NCBI RefSeq assembly: GCF_004664715.2
Contig: NC_051083.1
Span: 115,392,534-115,456,533, forward strand
Origin: Peromyscus leucopus
Taxonomy: Eukaryota; Chordata; Mammalia; Rodentia; Cricetidae
Direction: 5' to 3'
Length of the DNA: 64,000 bases
Position numbers and translations under genes: made by a program. A model generated the notes under the pieces. The model was given only the letters and a program-made list of their open reading frames with translations. It searched no databases and had not been told where the DNA came from. Position 1 is the stretch's first letter; each line of letters opens with the position of its first letter. Below are positions 47,064-58,118 of this stretch, one piece after another.

Positions 47064-47312
47064 CACACATTGCAGACCTAGTCTCAGGCCAGCAGGCAGG
47101 TGTCCTGCAGGCAGGCTGGACTACCACCATCCTCCACCCCACCCCTCAAACCCACCCACCTACCCTCCAAGACTGCAGCTTCTCTCTGGGACAGAGCCCA
47201 CCAGCGCCAATTGGACTAAGAGGACCAAGAGCTCTATTGGACCAAGAGTATCAATTTGACCAAGATAGGCTCCCTCAGACACAGATACTACTTGCAACGA
47301 GTGGAGGAAGAG
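46880..47312 (+). promoter_or_regulatory. L1 5'UTR with two ~268-bp units and a (CA)n tract
   Basis: Two related blocks begin at 46899 and 47167 (CCAAGACTGTAG / CCAAGACTGCAG, then GACAGAGCCCACC and ATTGGAC(A/T)AAGAGG). This gives a 268-bp period. Tandem 5'UTR units are the promoter form of rodent L1s. The first unit contains a (CA)n expansion at 47019-47061. The unit shares its GACAGAGCCCA-type core with the 5'UTR of the L1 at 1-5726. Confidence 0.65.
47019..47061. repeat. (CA)n microsatellite in L1 5'UTR
   Basis: About 21 CA units lie inside the first 5'UTR unit of the plus-strand L1. Confidence 0.97.
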
Positions 47313-48350
47313 ATGGGTAGACACCAGAGCAAAAATACAGTCAGCAACATAAAGAACAATATGGCACCATCAGAGCCTAGTGGTTCTACATCAGCAAGAC
47401 CTTGACAGCCCAATATAGAAGAAGCAGAAGAAGTTGACCTTAAAAATGACGTTAAGAAGAAAATGGAAGCCTTCAAAGAGGAAATGAAAAATTCCCTTAA
47501 AGAAATCAAGGAAAATACAACCAAAAAAATGGAAGAAATCAGTTAAAGATTGCCTTAAAGAAAGCCAAGAATCCCAAGAAAAAGCAATTAAATGGGTGAA
47601 GGGAAACAGTTCAAGATTTGAAAAATGAAATAGAGAAAATAAAGAAAATGCAAAGTGAGGTAATGCTGGAAATGGAAAACCTGAGTAAATGAAAGGGAAC
47701 TACAGATACAAGCAAAACCAACAGAATGCAAGAGATGGAAGAGAGAATCTCTCAGATTGAAGATACAATAGAGGAAATAGATTCATCAGTCAAAGAAAAC
47801 ATTAAGGCCAAAAAAGTCATAATACAAAAGGTCCAGGAAATTTGGGAAATGATCATAAAAAGACCAAGCCTAAGAATACTAGGGATAGAAGAACAAAAAG
47901 AATACCAGCTTAAAGGCACAGAAAATATATTCAACAAAATCATAGAAGAAAACTTTCCAAACCTGAAGAAGGAAATGCCTATGAAGATACAAGCAGCTTA
48001 TAGAATACCAAATAGATGGGGTCAAAAAAAAGTTGGCTCACCATATAATAATCAAACCAATAAACATACAGAATAATACATAAAAATATATTAAGAGCTG
48101 CAAAGGAAAATGCCAAGAAATATATAAAGGCAGACCCATCAGAATAACACCTGAATTTTCTATGGAGAATGTAGAAGCCACTAGAAGAACATGGATGCCA
48201 ACCTCTCACCATAGACAGAGTAAACAAAATATTCCAAGATAAAACCAGACTTAAAAAAATACCTATCCACAAATCAAGCTCTACAGAAAGCACTAGAAGG
48301 AAAAAATCCAACCTAAGGAAGCTAGAAGCACCCATGAAAACACAGGCAAT
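47313..48350 (+). pseudogene. L1 ORF1 remnant, broken
   Basis: The start ATG at 47313 ('MGRHQSKNT') aligns with the start of the ORF1 at 39121. The N-terminal part has a stop after about 30 codons and a single FKEEMKNS/LKEI coiled-coil unit. The RRM-like part is open at 47726-48076 ('LGIEEQKEYQLKGTENIF', 'KKEMPMKIQAAYRIPNR'). The C-terminal part after 48076 has shifted frames. It lacks the 24-bp repeat expansion. Confidence 0.88.
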
Positions 48351-48424
48351 AGGTAATCCCACACCAACAAATACCAAAAAAGGGAAATACACAACACTAT
48401 GAATAAACAATAACAGGAATTAAC

Positions 48425-51400
48425 AATCACTGGTCATTAATATACCTTAATATCAATGGACTCAATTCACCTATAAAAAGATGCAGGCCAACAGAATGGT
48501 TATGAAAACAAGATCCATCCTTCCATTGCATAAAGGAACACACCTCAACTTCAAAGACAAACACTACCTCAGATTAAAAGGCTGGGAAAAGACTTTCCAA
48601 TCAAATGGACTTAAGCAAACTGGGGTAGCTATCCTAATACCTAACAAAATAGACTTCAAACTAAAATCAATCAAAAGAGATTGGGAAGGACATTACATAA
48701 ACATCACAGGAAAAAAATCCACCAAGGTGAAGTCTCAATTCTAGACATTTATACCCCAAACCCGAGGACACCCACATTTGTAAAAGAAACATTACTAAAG
48801 CTTAAATTGCATATCCAACCCCACATGCTAGTAGTGGGAGATTTCAACACCCTACTCTGTCTGCCAGCCAGAAACTTGACAGAGAAATAAGGGAAGTAAC
48901 AGATATTATGACCCAAATGGACTTAATAGATATATACAGAACAACACACCATAACACAAAAGAATATACATTCTTCCAGCACACCATGGGACCTTCTCTA
49001 AAATTGACCACATACTTGGTCACAAAGTGAATCTCAACAGATACAAAAAAATTGGATTAGCCTCCTGTATTCTATTGGACTACCATGACTTAAAGCTAGA
49101 TTTCAACAACAAAAATTACAGAAAGCCTGCAATCTCATGGAAACTGAATAATACCCAACTAAATCACAATTGGGTCAAGGAAGAAATAAAGAAAAAAATT
49201 AAGACTTTCTAGAATTAAAAGAGAATGAAGGTACAACATACCCACACTATGAAAGTAGTGCTAAGAGGAAAATTCATAGCACTAAATAGCCACATAAATC
49301 AGTTGGAGAAATATCACACTAGTGACTTAACAGCTAACCTGAAAGCTCTAGAAGAAAAAGAAGCAAACTCACACAGGAGGAACAGATGCCAGGAAATAAT
49401 CAAGTTGGGGGCTGAAAAGAATAAAATAGAAACTAATAGAATAATACAAAGAATCAATGAAATAAAGAGTTGATTCTTCCAGAAAATCAGCAAAATAGAC
49501 AAGCTCTTAACCAAACTAACCAAAAGGCAGAGAGAGCATCCAAATTAACAAAATCAGAAATGAAAAGTGAAACATAACAACAGACAAAGAGGAAATCCAG
49601 AGAATCATCAGGTCATAATTCAAAAGTCTGTATTCCACAAAATTGGAAAATCTGAAAGAAATGGACAAATTTCTGGATAGGTAGCACATACAAAAATGAA
49701 ATCAAGACCAGACAAACTATTTAAATAGACTATTGAACCATAAGGAAATAGAAACAGTCATTAAAAGTCTCCCAACCAAAAAAAAAAGACCAGGACCAGA
49801 TAGCTTCAATGAAGAATTCTATCAGATTTTCAAAGAAGAGCTAATACCAATACTCTTCAAATTGTTCCACACAATAGAAACAGAAGGAATATTACCAACT
49901 TTTTTTCTTTTTTTCTTTCATTTTTCTTTATTAAGAAATTTTCTACTCACTCCACATACTATCCACAGATCCCCCCTCCTCCCTCCTCCCACCCCCCATC
50001 CCTCTTTCCCAAGCCACCCCACATCCCCACATCCCCACATCCCCCAATGAAATTTGCAGGCAAATGGATGGAACTAGAAAATATCATCTTGAGTGAGGTA
50101 ACCCAGACTCAGAAGGACAAGCATAGTTTGTACTCACTCATAAGTGGATACTAAATGTGAGGGAAGGGATGACAAGACTGCAACCCACAACTCCAGAGAG
50201 GCTAGCAAACAGGGAAAGACCCTAGGAGGGACATATGGATAACCCCGTGAAGGAGAAGTGGATGAGATCTACATGAGTCGACTGGGTGTGGGGGGTGGCA
50301 GAGGGCGAGGAGTAGGGGATGAGAACATAGGGAAATGGGAGGGTCAAGCTAGGACAGGGACAGAGTGGGAGGGCATGGAAGAAGATACCATGATAGATGA
50401 GGACATCGTGGGAATACCAACTTCTTTTTATGAGGCTACAGTTGCCCTGATACCCAAACCACACAAAGATGAAACAAAGAAATAGAATTACAGACCAATC
50501 TCCCTCATGAACATTGATGCAAAAACACTCAATAAAATACTGGCAAACCAAATCCAAGAACACATCAAATAGCTTATCTACCATGACCAAGTAGGCTTCA
50601 TACCAGATGGTTCAACATATGAAAATCTGTCTATGTAATACACCATATAAATGAACTGGGAAAGAAAGTACATAATCATCTAATTAGATGCTGAAAAAGC
50701 CTTTGACAAAATGCAACACCCCTTCATGATAAAGGTCCTAGAGAGATCAGGAATACAAGGAACATGCCTAAACATAATAAAGGCAATTTACAACTAGCCA
50801 ACAACCAACATCAAATTAAATGGAGAGATACTCAAAGTGATTCCACTAAAATCAGGAACAACACAGGGCTGTCTACTCTTTCCACATCTATTCAATATAG
50901 TACTCAAAGTCCTAGCTACAGCAAAAAGAAAACAAAAGGAGGTTGGAGTATACAAATTGGAAAAGAAGTCAAACTTTTTCTATTTTTAGATGATATGATA
51001 TTATATATAAGTGACCCCCAAAACTCTACCAGGGAACTCTTACAGCTGATGAACTCCTTCAGTAATGTGGCAGGATATAAGATTGACTCAAATATATCAG
51101 TAGCCTTTCTATATACAAATGATAAACAGACTGAGAAAGAAATCAAAGAAACATGATCCTTTACAATAGCCACAAATTAAGTAAAATACTTAGGGGTAAG
51201 CAAATGAAAGACCTGTATGACAAGAATACTAAGTCTCTGAAGAAAAAAATTGAAGAAAATATCAAAAAATAGAAAGATCTCCCATGTTCACGGATAGGTA
51301 GAATCAGCATAGTAAAAATGGCGATCTTACCAAAAGCAGTCTACAGATTCAATGCAATCCCCATCGAAATCCCAACACAATTCTTCACAGACCTCAAAAG

Positions 51401-52690
51401 AACAATAATCAACTTCATATGGAAAAACAAAAAAGCCAGGATACCTAAAACAATCCTGTACAATAAAGCAACCACTGGAGGCATCACCATCTCTGACTTT
51501 AAGCTCTACTTTAGAGCTATAGTAATAAAAACAGCTTGGTATTGGCATAAAAACCAACATGTGAACCAATGAAATCAAATTGAAGATCCTGACGTTAATC
51601 CACACACTTACGAACACCTGAACTTTGACAGAGAAGCCAAAACTGTACAATGGAAAAAAGAAAGCATTTTCAACAAATGGTGCTGGCATAACTGGATGCC
51701 AACATGTAGAAGGTTGCAAATAGATCCATATCTCTCCCCATGCACAAAATTTAAGTCCAAGTGGATCAAAGACCTCAACATAAATTTACACTGAACTTGA
51801 TAAGAAGAGAAAGTAAGAAGTAATTTTGAACACATTGGCACAGGAGACCACCTCCTAAATATAATACCAGTAGCACAGCACTGAGAGAAACAATTAATAA
51901 ATAGGACCTCTTTGAAACTGAGAAGCTTTGGTAGGGCAAAGGGCATGGCCATAAGACAAAGCGACAGCCTAGAGAATGGGAAAAGATATTCACCAACCCC
52001 ACATCTGACAGAAGGCTGATCTCCAAAATATATAAATAACTCATGAAAATAGATATTAAAACACCAAACAATCCAATTTTAAAAAATGGGCTACAAATCT
52101 AAACAGGGAATTCTCAACAGAAGATCTCAAATGGCTGAAAGACATTTAAGGAATTGCTCATCATCCTTTGTCATCAGGGAAATGCAAATCAAAACAACAC
52201 TGAAATACCATCTTACACCTGTCAGAATGGCTATGATCAAAAACACTGATAACAGCTTATTTGGAAATGATGTGGAGCAAAGGGAACACTGCTCCACTGT
52301 TGGTGGGAATGTAAACTTGGGCAGCCACTTTGGAAATCAGTATGACAGTATCTCAGAAAATTGGGATTCAATCTACCTCAGGACCCAGCAATACCACTCC
52401 TGGGCATATACCCAAGGAATGCTCAATCATACCACGAAGACACATGCTCAACTGTCTTCATAGCAGCATTGTTTGTAATAGCCAGAATCTGGAAACAACC
52501 TAGATGCCCTTCAACTGATGAATGGATAAAGAAAATATGGCACATATACACAATGGAGTACTACTCAACAGTGAAAAACAATGGCATCATGAAATTTTCA
52601 GGTAAATGGATGGAACTAGAAAATATCATCCTGAGTGAGGTAACCCAGGCTCAGGACAAACATGGTATGTACTCACTCATAAGTGGATAG
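48425..52690 (+). pseudogene. L1 ORF2 remnant, broken and split
   Basis: The endonuclease region keeps the blocks 'TGVAILIPNKIDFKLKSIKRD' (48481-48744) and 'VVGDFNTLL' (48681-48890, GDFN motif). RT sequence follows at 49733-49900 and, after the nested L1, at 50424-51156, where the catalytic site reads 'FLDDMILYISD' in place of FADD. C-terminal blocks lie at 51318-51572, 52086-52463 and 52361-52690. Numerous frameshifts, the altered RT motif and the 513-bp insertion make it inactive. Confidence 0.88.
49902..50414 (-). mobile_element. 5'-inverted (twin-primed) L1 insertion inside ORF2
   Basis: The left part (49902-50045) is an L1 3' end in reverse orientation starting with T-runs. The right part (50046-50414) is the adjoining L1 sequence (ORF2 end into 3'UTR) in forward orientation. 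Inversion of the 5' part relative to the tailed 3' part is the classic product of twin priming. The flank TACCAACTT is repeated at 49893-49901 and 50415-50423. Confidence 0.88.
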
Positions 52691-53635
52691 TAGATGAAAC
52701 CAGACTACAACCCACAGCTCCAGAGAGGCTAACTAAGAAGGAGAACCCCAAGAGGGACACATGGATCGCCCTGGGAAGGGGAAATAGATGAGATCTCCGT
52801 GAGTAGACGGTGTGAGGGGGACAATGAAGGGTAGGGGATGAGGGTTGAGAACATAAGGGAACAAGATGGTAGAGCTGGAACAGGGACAAAATGGAAGAGT
52901 AACGAAAGAGATACCATGATAGAGGGAGACACCATGGGGATAGGGAGAAACCGGGTGCTAGGGAAGTTCCCAGAAATCCACAAGGATGATCCCACTTTAG
53001 AAGATTAGCTATAGAAGAAAGGGTACCTGAACTAGCCTACCGTGGTAATGAGATTAGTGAATACCCTAATTGTAATCATAGAGGCTTCATCTAGTAGCTG
53101 GTGGAAACAGATGCAGAGATCCACAACCAAGCACCAGGCCCAGCTCCAGGAGTCCAGTCGAAGAGAGAGAAGAGGGATTCTATGAGCAAGGGGCATCAAG
53201 ATTATGATGGGGAAACTTACAGAGACAACCAAACCAAACTAGTGGGAACTCATGAGCTGTGGACCAGTAGCTGTGAAGCCTCTATGGGATTGGGCTAGGC
53301 CATCTGCATAGGTGAGACAGTTATGTAGCTTAATCTAATTAAGGGCCCGTCTGGCAATGGGATCAGAATCCATCCCTAAGACATGAACGGGCTTTTTGGA
53401 GCCCACTGCCTGTGCTGGGACAACTTACACAGCCTTGATACAGGGGGAGGGGCTTGGTCCTCTCTCAACTGAGTGTATCAGGCTCTGCTGACTCCTCACT
53501 GGAAGCCTTGCCTTGGAGGAGGTGGGAATGGGGGTTGGGATGGGAGGGAAGGCTGGTGGGTGAAAGGAGGGAAGGGAGAAGATCTGTGATTGGTATGTAA
53601 AATGAATAGAAAATTTCTTAATAAAAAAATAAATC

Positions 53636-55690
53636 AAGCTGCCTTTGGAGTTGGAATGTGGCTCTCTCCTTCTCTAAACTCAAGCATGTTGCTAAAAGAA
53701 GAATTGGGAAATTTTGTCTCTTATTGGAAGAGCCAAGTGGTTTGAGACAGAAAAAAAAAAACAATAATATAGGGATCATAGTCTTCCAGATTCTATTTCT
53801 TTCCATGATTATCCTTGCTTTTGAAGAATTCTTTCTCTATCTAGAATAAATGCAAAACTTTCCATGTTGATATTTAAAATGTTCAAGTTTTCCGTAATAA
53901 ACAATCTTTCCAATAGCATCCTCTGAAGTCTCCAGAAGGAAGATGGGGCCCCACAACAATGACTCTACTCAGTCCAGAATGATGCCATGGTACTCATGAA
54001 CATTACTCAATGATCAACCTTGGACTGAAAATAGTCCAGGACAGTTCCAAGATGAGATGGTCCATCATACTATACTTCTAGCCAGAATGTCAGACAACCT
54101 TACCCATTACTCTGAGACTGGCTGCAAAATCTATAGTTAGTCCAACTGAGACCTAACTGCCTGAGCTTTCTTACAGGACCCCACAGAGATACCATCGACC
54201 CCTAAAAAGTAGAAAACAATTCTAGAAAATGATACCCTTTCTCCCAAAGGTTTTATGTTTCTCGGGGTTATGGATGATGGTTATAGGTTTGGGGATGGAA
54301 GAAATTATTAGAGTCAGTATTCTCCTTAAGAAAAGAAAAGGGGGAATGGATAAGTATAGGATATTAGGGTAGATTATTGTATATACTAGTAAACTAATTT
54401 AGTAAAATATTAGCCTTAGATAATTTGCATGGTTATGGATTCTTGTATATTGATACAAATGTAAACTATTTTTATATTTCTATTTAAGATAATTTGTATA
54501 TTGATACAAACACAGAACTATATTTGTTGTAATGTACATATATTTCTACTCCTATTTGAAATATTTTGTATATTGATACAAATGTAAAATTATATTTGTC
54601 ATACTGTATGTATGTTCTACCTGTTTAGAATATTTTATATGTTGATACTTATATAGGATTGTTGTCATATTGCATACTATACTATATATTTCTACCTCAG
54701 TTTAAGATATTTTATAAATTTTCACAATTTTGAGGTCATTGTCCTTTTATTGTACATTTGTTTACAGACTGTTTATATGAAGCCTTAGTCCTTAGGTTAT
54801 TTAGTTGGATAAGACTTATAGATTTATAGACACGAATGCTTGTCATCTGTATAGCTATGTTAATGAAGTCATCCAGATTTACAGATACATAGGTCAGATG
54901 GATAAGTGATCTTCAAATACTTCATGGACCTAGAGAATATGGCATTTAAATAACTTAGAATTCTGTTGATGTGAGACACAATTGGCAGCTCCAGACACTC
55001 CTGGCAGCATTGATCTGATCCTGAGAGAACATTAGGCTTTTAAAACACTCCGTTTGGAAGTTTTTCTTCTTCCTGGTGCATAATGGGCTGCTGGGTAAAG
55101 AACTGCCCTTACCTTGACTGCTGACAATACGATTGCTGTCCTTTCTGGACGGGCAGGACACGAGGAAAAGTGACTAGTGAACTCTGCCAAGACAGGGTAA
55201 GATGGTCTTTCAAATTCCTGTTTCTGAAAATGATCTGTCAGATATTCTAGGCCAAACTGGTTGTCCCAATGGTGCTGAGAAATGTTAGGTGACTGTTCAG
55301 GCTGCCAGCTGCCTCTGTCTATTCTCAACAGATTTCCAAAAGTTGCTTGTGTGCATTTCGTGTATTGTCAGGTATTATTATATTCCTTCTCAGGTCTTTA
55401 ATTGTGTTGAAGACTAACAATTATAGTTACAGTCTTCTCATATGTTAGCTAGAACATACTAAGTGCTAGATTCAGATTCTTCAAGATAGGACAGCTTTTG
55501 GAATAATCTCTCTAACGTACCATTTATCTATGTACTGCATATCTCTGGATTTTAGTATGTGTCTCTTGTTTAATGTTGCTCTTGTTGGTGGTAGTTCCAT
55601 TTGGTTATGTCATTACCCTTTATTTCTCCTTGATAACCATTCCTATTGTACAGAGTTTTGTATTAGATTAGAACTTTCTTATTTAGAGAA
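53636..55690 (+). mobile_element. ERV-like internal sequence, plus strand, degraded
   Basis: The first ~65 bp (53640-53705: GGAGTTGGAATGTGGCTCTC, AACTCAAGCATGTTGCTAAA) closely matches the reverse complement of 14700-14770 in the one-LTR ERV. The rest is non-coding, AT-rich, with an AAAGAAAAGGGGGAATGG polypurine-like patch at 54339 and a tandem repeat at 54443-54720. No retroviral domain is recognisable. The right part (54950-55690) is assigned only by continuity with the LTR-like end. Confidence 0.5.
54443..54720 (+). repeat. ~70-bp tandem repeat in ERV-like DNA
   Basis: Units start with TTGTATATTGATAC(A) at 54443, 54494 and 54566 and, more diverged, at 54635, with a further partial start near 54709. 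Spacings are 51, 72 and 69 bp. Each is followed by an AT-rich filler ending in TTTCTAC(T/C). Confidence 0.8.
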
Positions 55691-55699
55691 GAGCAGGAG

Positions 55700-55975
55700 A
55701 TGTAGTAGGTGGCTGTTTGAGACATGCTCTGAAGCACTGACCCTAGTGAGGCAGCTGTAGCTGTTACACCTGCTTATGACCTTGAGGTATTTGCCCCTGG
55801 GGCATGGCCACAGGGGACCCTTAAGACCTGGGATGCACATATGCCCCCTCTCTTGACTACCTCATTGTTTTGGATGCTGAGATTTGGACCAAGCTATACA
55901 GTATGGGACATAGCTCAGCTTTCCCAGACCCTACAATAAATCTCCCATGGTTATGAGTTGACCCCAAATATATTC
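55700..55975 (+). repeat. Probable ERV LTR with poly(A) signal, plus strand
   Basis: A purine-rich AGAGAAGAGCAGGAGA precedes TGTAGTAGGTGGC. The segment runs through GACCTTGAGGTATTTGCCCC and GGGGCATGGCCACAGGGG to an AATAAA at about 55934, near CTCAGCTTTCCCAGACCC. Layout (polypurine tract, TG start, AATAAA late) fits a 3' LTR. I cannot name the family and see no target duplication. Confidence 0.5.
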
Positions 55976-55984
55976 CTTTGATTA

Positions 55985-57370
55985 TTTAAAAAAATTCTGT
56001 TTGACAGTTTTATACATTTACATAATGAATTTTGGTTGCCTTCACACACACCCATTCACCTCTCCATCTCCCTCCTACTCCTACTAGAGTCCTTATCAAC
56101 AAAACCTTTTCCTATTCTCATGTTTTCATGTTTTTTAAACTCATCATGGTGACTCACTGAGTTTAATACTTTTTTTTGCCCAGACATTGGGTGGGTGGCT
56201 TTTTACTGGATCAAGGTCAACTTACCACTGAAGAAAATGACTGCTCCTCCCCTCAAATCCTTTTAATGCTAGTAGACTCTCAGGCATGGATGAGACCTCA
56301 TGGACACTTCTTCCATCTGTGATGAAATGGGGATGAGCTCAATCTTGTGTTAATCTTGTACAGAAAACCAAAGCTGCAGCATCTCTCTTCTTTAAAGAAG
56401 TATACATTTCTCTGTCACCTGTGACCAAAATATATGACATCTTCAGCAGTAAGTTCTTTTTAATGAATGTCTAATAATTTTATTTAATTTATTTGTTTAT
56501 TTTACATCCAGACCACAGTTTCCCCACTTCCTCTCCTTCCATTCCTTCTCCCGCCTCTGCTCTCCTCCCCCCAATCCACTCCTCCTCTTTTTCTGTTCAG
56601 AAAGGAACAGGCCTCCAATGGACATCAACAATAAATTCTTACCATAAAGTTCTAGGACCATTTACTAGCTAGACTTGTTTAAAGGAACTCTAGGATCCCC
56701 CTGACTATCACGCTTGCCAAAGAGCTCTTTGGTTGAAATCCTATGGCTTCTAGAGGGAGCATATTCCTTGTATAGAGCAACTCCAGTTAAACTCTCTCTT
56801 CTTAATACATATACTTTAGGAAGCTTATAAAATCCTAGGTTTCCATGTAGCTTTTTCAAGGACCTAATGTCAGTTATTTCTCTCCTACCCCATCATGGGC
56901 CCTTTCCCACTTAAGTCTTCCCTGAATTATATCAGTTTTCCATTTCATAACACCTATGCTCTACAACCCTCTCTTAAATCCCCATCCTCCTCAATGACCA
57001 CTTTCTAGTCTTCTGTCTTCTTCATGTACTTCATATGAAACACATAAATCCAAAGAGTTGAAGCTATGAACCACATAGGAGAGAGAGCATGTGTTGTTTG
57101 TCTTTCTGGGTCTGGCTTACCTTCCTCAGTATATTTTTTCCAGCTCCATCAATTTACCTATATATGTCATGATTTCATTTCTCTTTATAGCTGAATTAGT
57201 ATTTCATTGATGTATGTGTACCACATTTCCAATATTTACTCATCATTTCATAGGTATCTAGTCTAGCTCAATTTTCTGGCTGTTGTGAGTAATGAAGTAA
57301 TGAACATGGGTGGGAAAGGTTTTCTGTAGTAGAACATAGAGCCCCTTGGATTTGTATAATTTTTTTTTCA
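55985..57370 (-). mobile_element. Old L1 3' end, minus strand, with nested short L1 tail
   Basis: The part at about 57070-57360 reads the end of L1 ORF2 on the minus strand (GTTTGTCTTTCTGGGTCTGG, CTTTATAGCTGAATTAGTAT). The part at 55985-57060 is 3'UTR-like. At about 56470-56640 a separate T-rich and pyrimidine-rich L1 tail (GACCACAGTTTCCCCACTTC) is embedded. All parts are strongly diverged. Confidence 0.6.
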
Positions 57371-57389
57371 TTTTGTTTTAATTTTAGTA

Positions 57390-58118
57390 TGTTGTATGTA
57401 TGTAGGAACTCATTCATTTTTTAGGTCTTTCAATTTCATAGAATATACATTTTTAAAGTATATTTTTGCTATCTGCTAAATTACATTGCACTACCAGATA
57501 TAAAATCAAAAATTAATCTCAACACAGTGGTAGTGGGTGATTCAATACAGTACTATTATCAACAGATTGGTCATCTGAACAAAACTTGATAGAGAAACAT
57601 TGCAGTCAAATGTCACCACAAATCAAATGGGGATATCAGATATTAATCTCTAGAACATTCCATTCAAATACTAAAGAATACACATTCTTCTTGGCAGTCC
57701 ATAGTCTTTTCACCAAAATTGATCACATATTATACTCAAAGCACATCTCAGAAAACATAGGAATAATGAAATAGCATCTATTTCACTGTAATGAAATAAA
57801 GCTAGATACCAACAACATGAAAATACACAAACTCGTGGAAACTAGAAAAAAAAGCATTGAATGGTGATTGTATCACAGAAGAAAATCAAAATATTCCTAG
57901 TATTAAATAAAAATAAAAATACAGTGCACCAAAATCCACAGGACATGATGAAAGTAGTCTCAAGAGGGGGACTTAATAGCTGTAAATGTCTGCAAAAAAT
58001 TTTCTGAGTTCTCATATAATAATTTAATAATACACCTTAATGCTTTAGAAATAGCAGTAAAAATTCAAATTATAAAAAGAGAGTGGGAAGAAATAACTAA
58101 AAATCGGGCTAATAGACT
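57390..58118 (+). mobile_element. Old L1 ORF2 endonuclease region, plus strand, left part
   Basis: GTAGTGGGTGATTCAATACA, AACATTCCATTCAAATACTA and CAAAATTGATCACATATTAT correspond to the endonuclease half of ORF2. Divergence is high and the longest frame is 62 codons. It is split at about 58115 by another L1 insertion and resumes at 60166. Confidence 0.75.

Larger units (their letters stand above)
46880..53635 (+). mobile_element. Near-full-length older L1, plus strand, with nested 5'-inverted L1
   Basis: It consists of a 5'UTR (46880-47312), ORF1 (47313-48350), ORF2 (about 48425-52690), a 3'UTR (52690-53610) and an A-rich tail to about 53635. A 513-bp L1 insertion sits in ORF2 at 49902-50414. 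Both ORFs carry many stops and frameshifts, more than the L1 at 38127. Its 3'UTR and 5'UTR types match the L1s at 1-5726 and 11165. It ends directly against ERV-like sequence. Confidence 0.92.

Noticed and set aside
46879..47320. Two ~125-codon frames with poly-Thr/His
   Set aside because: They arise from the (CA)n microsatellite in an L1 5'UTR, in two frames at once.
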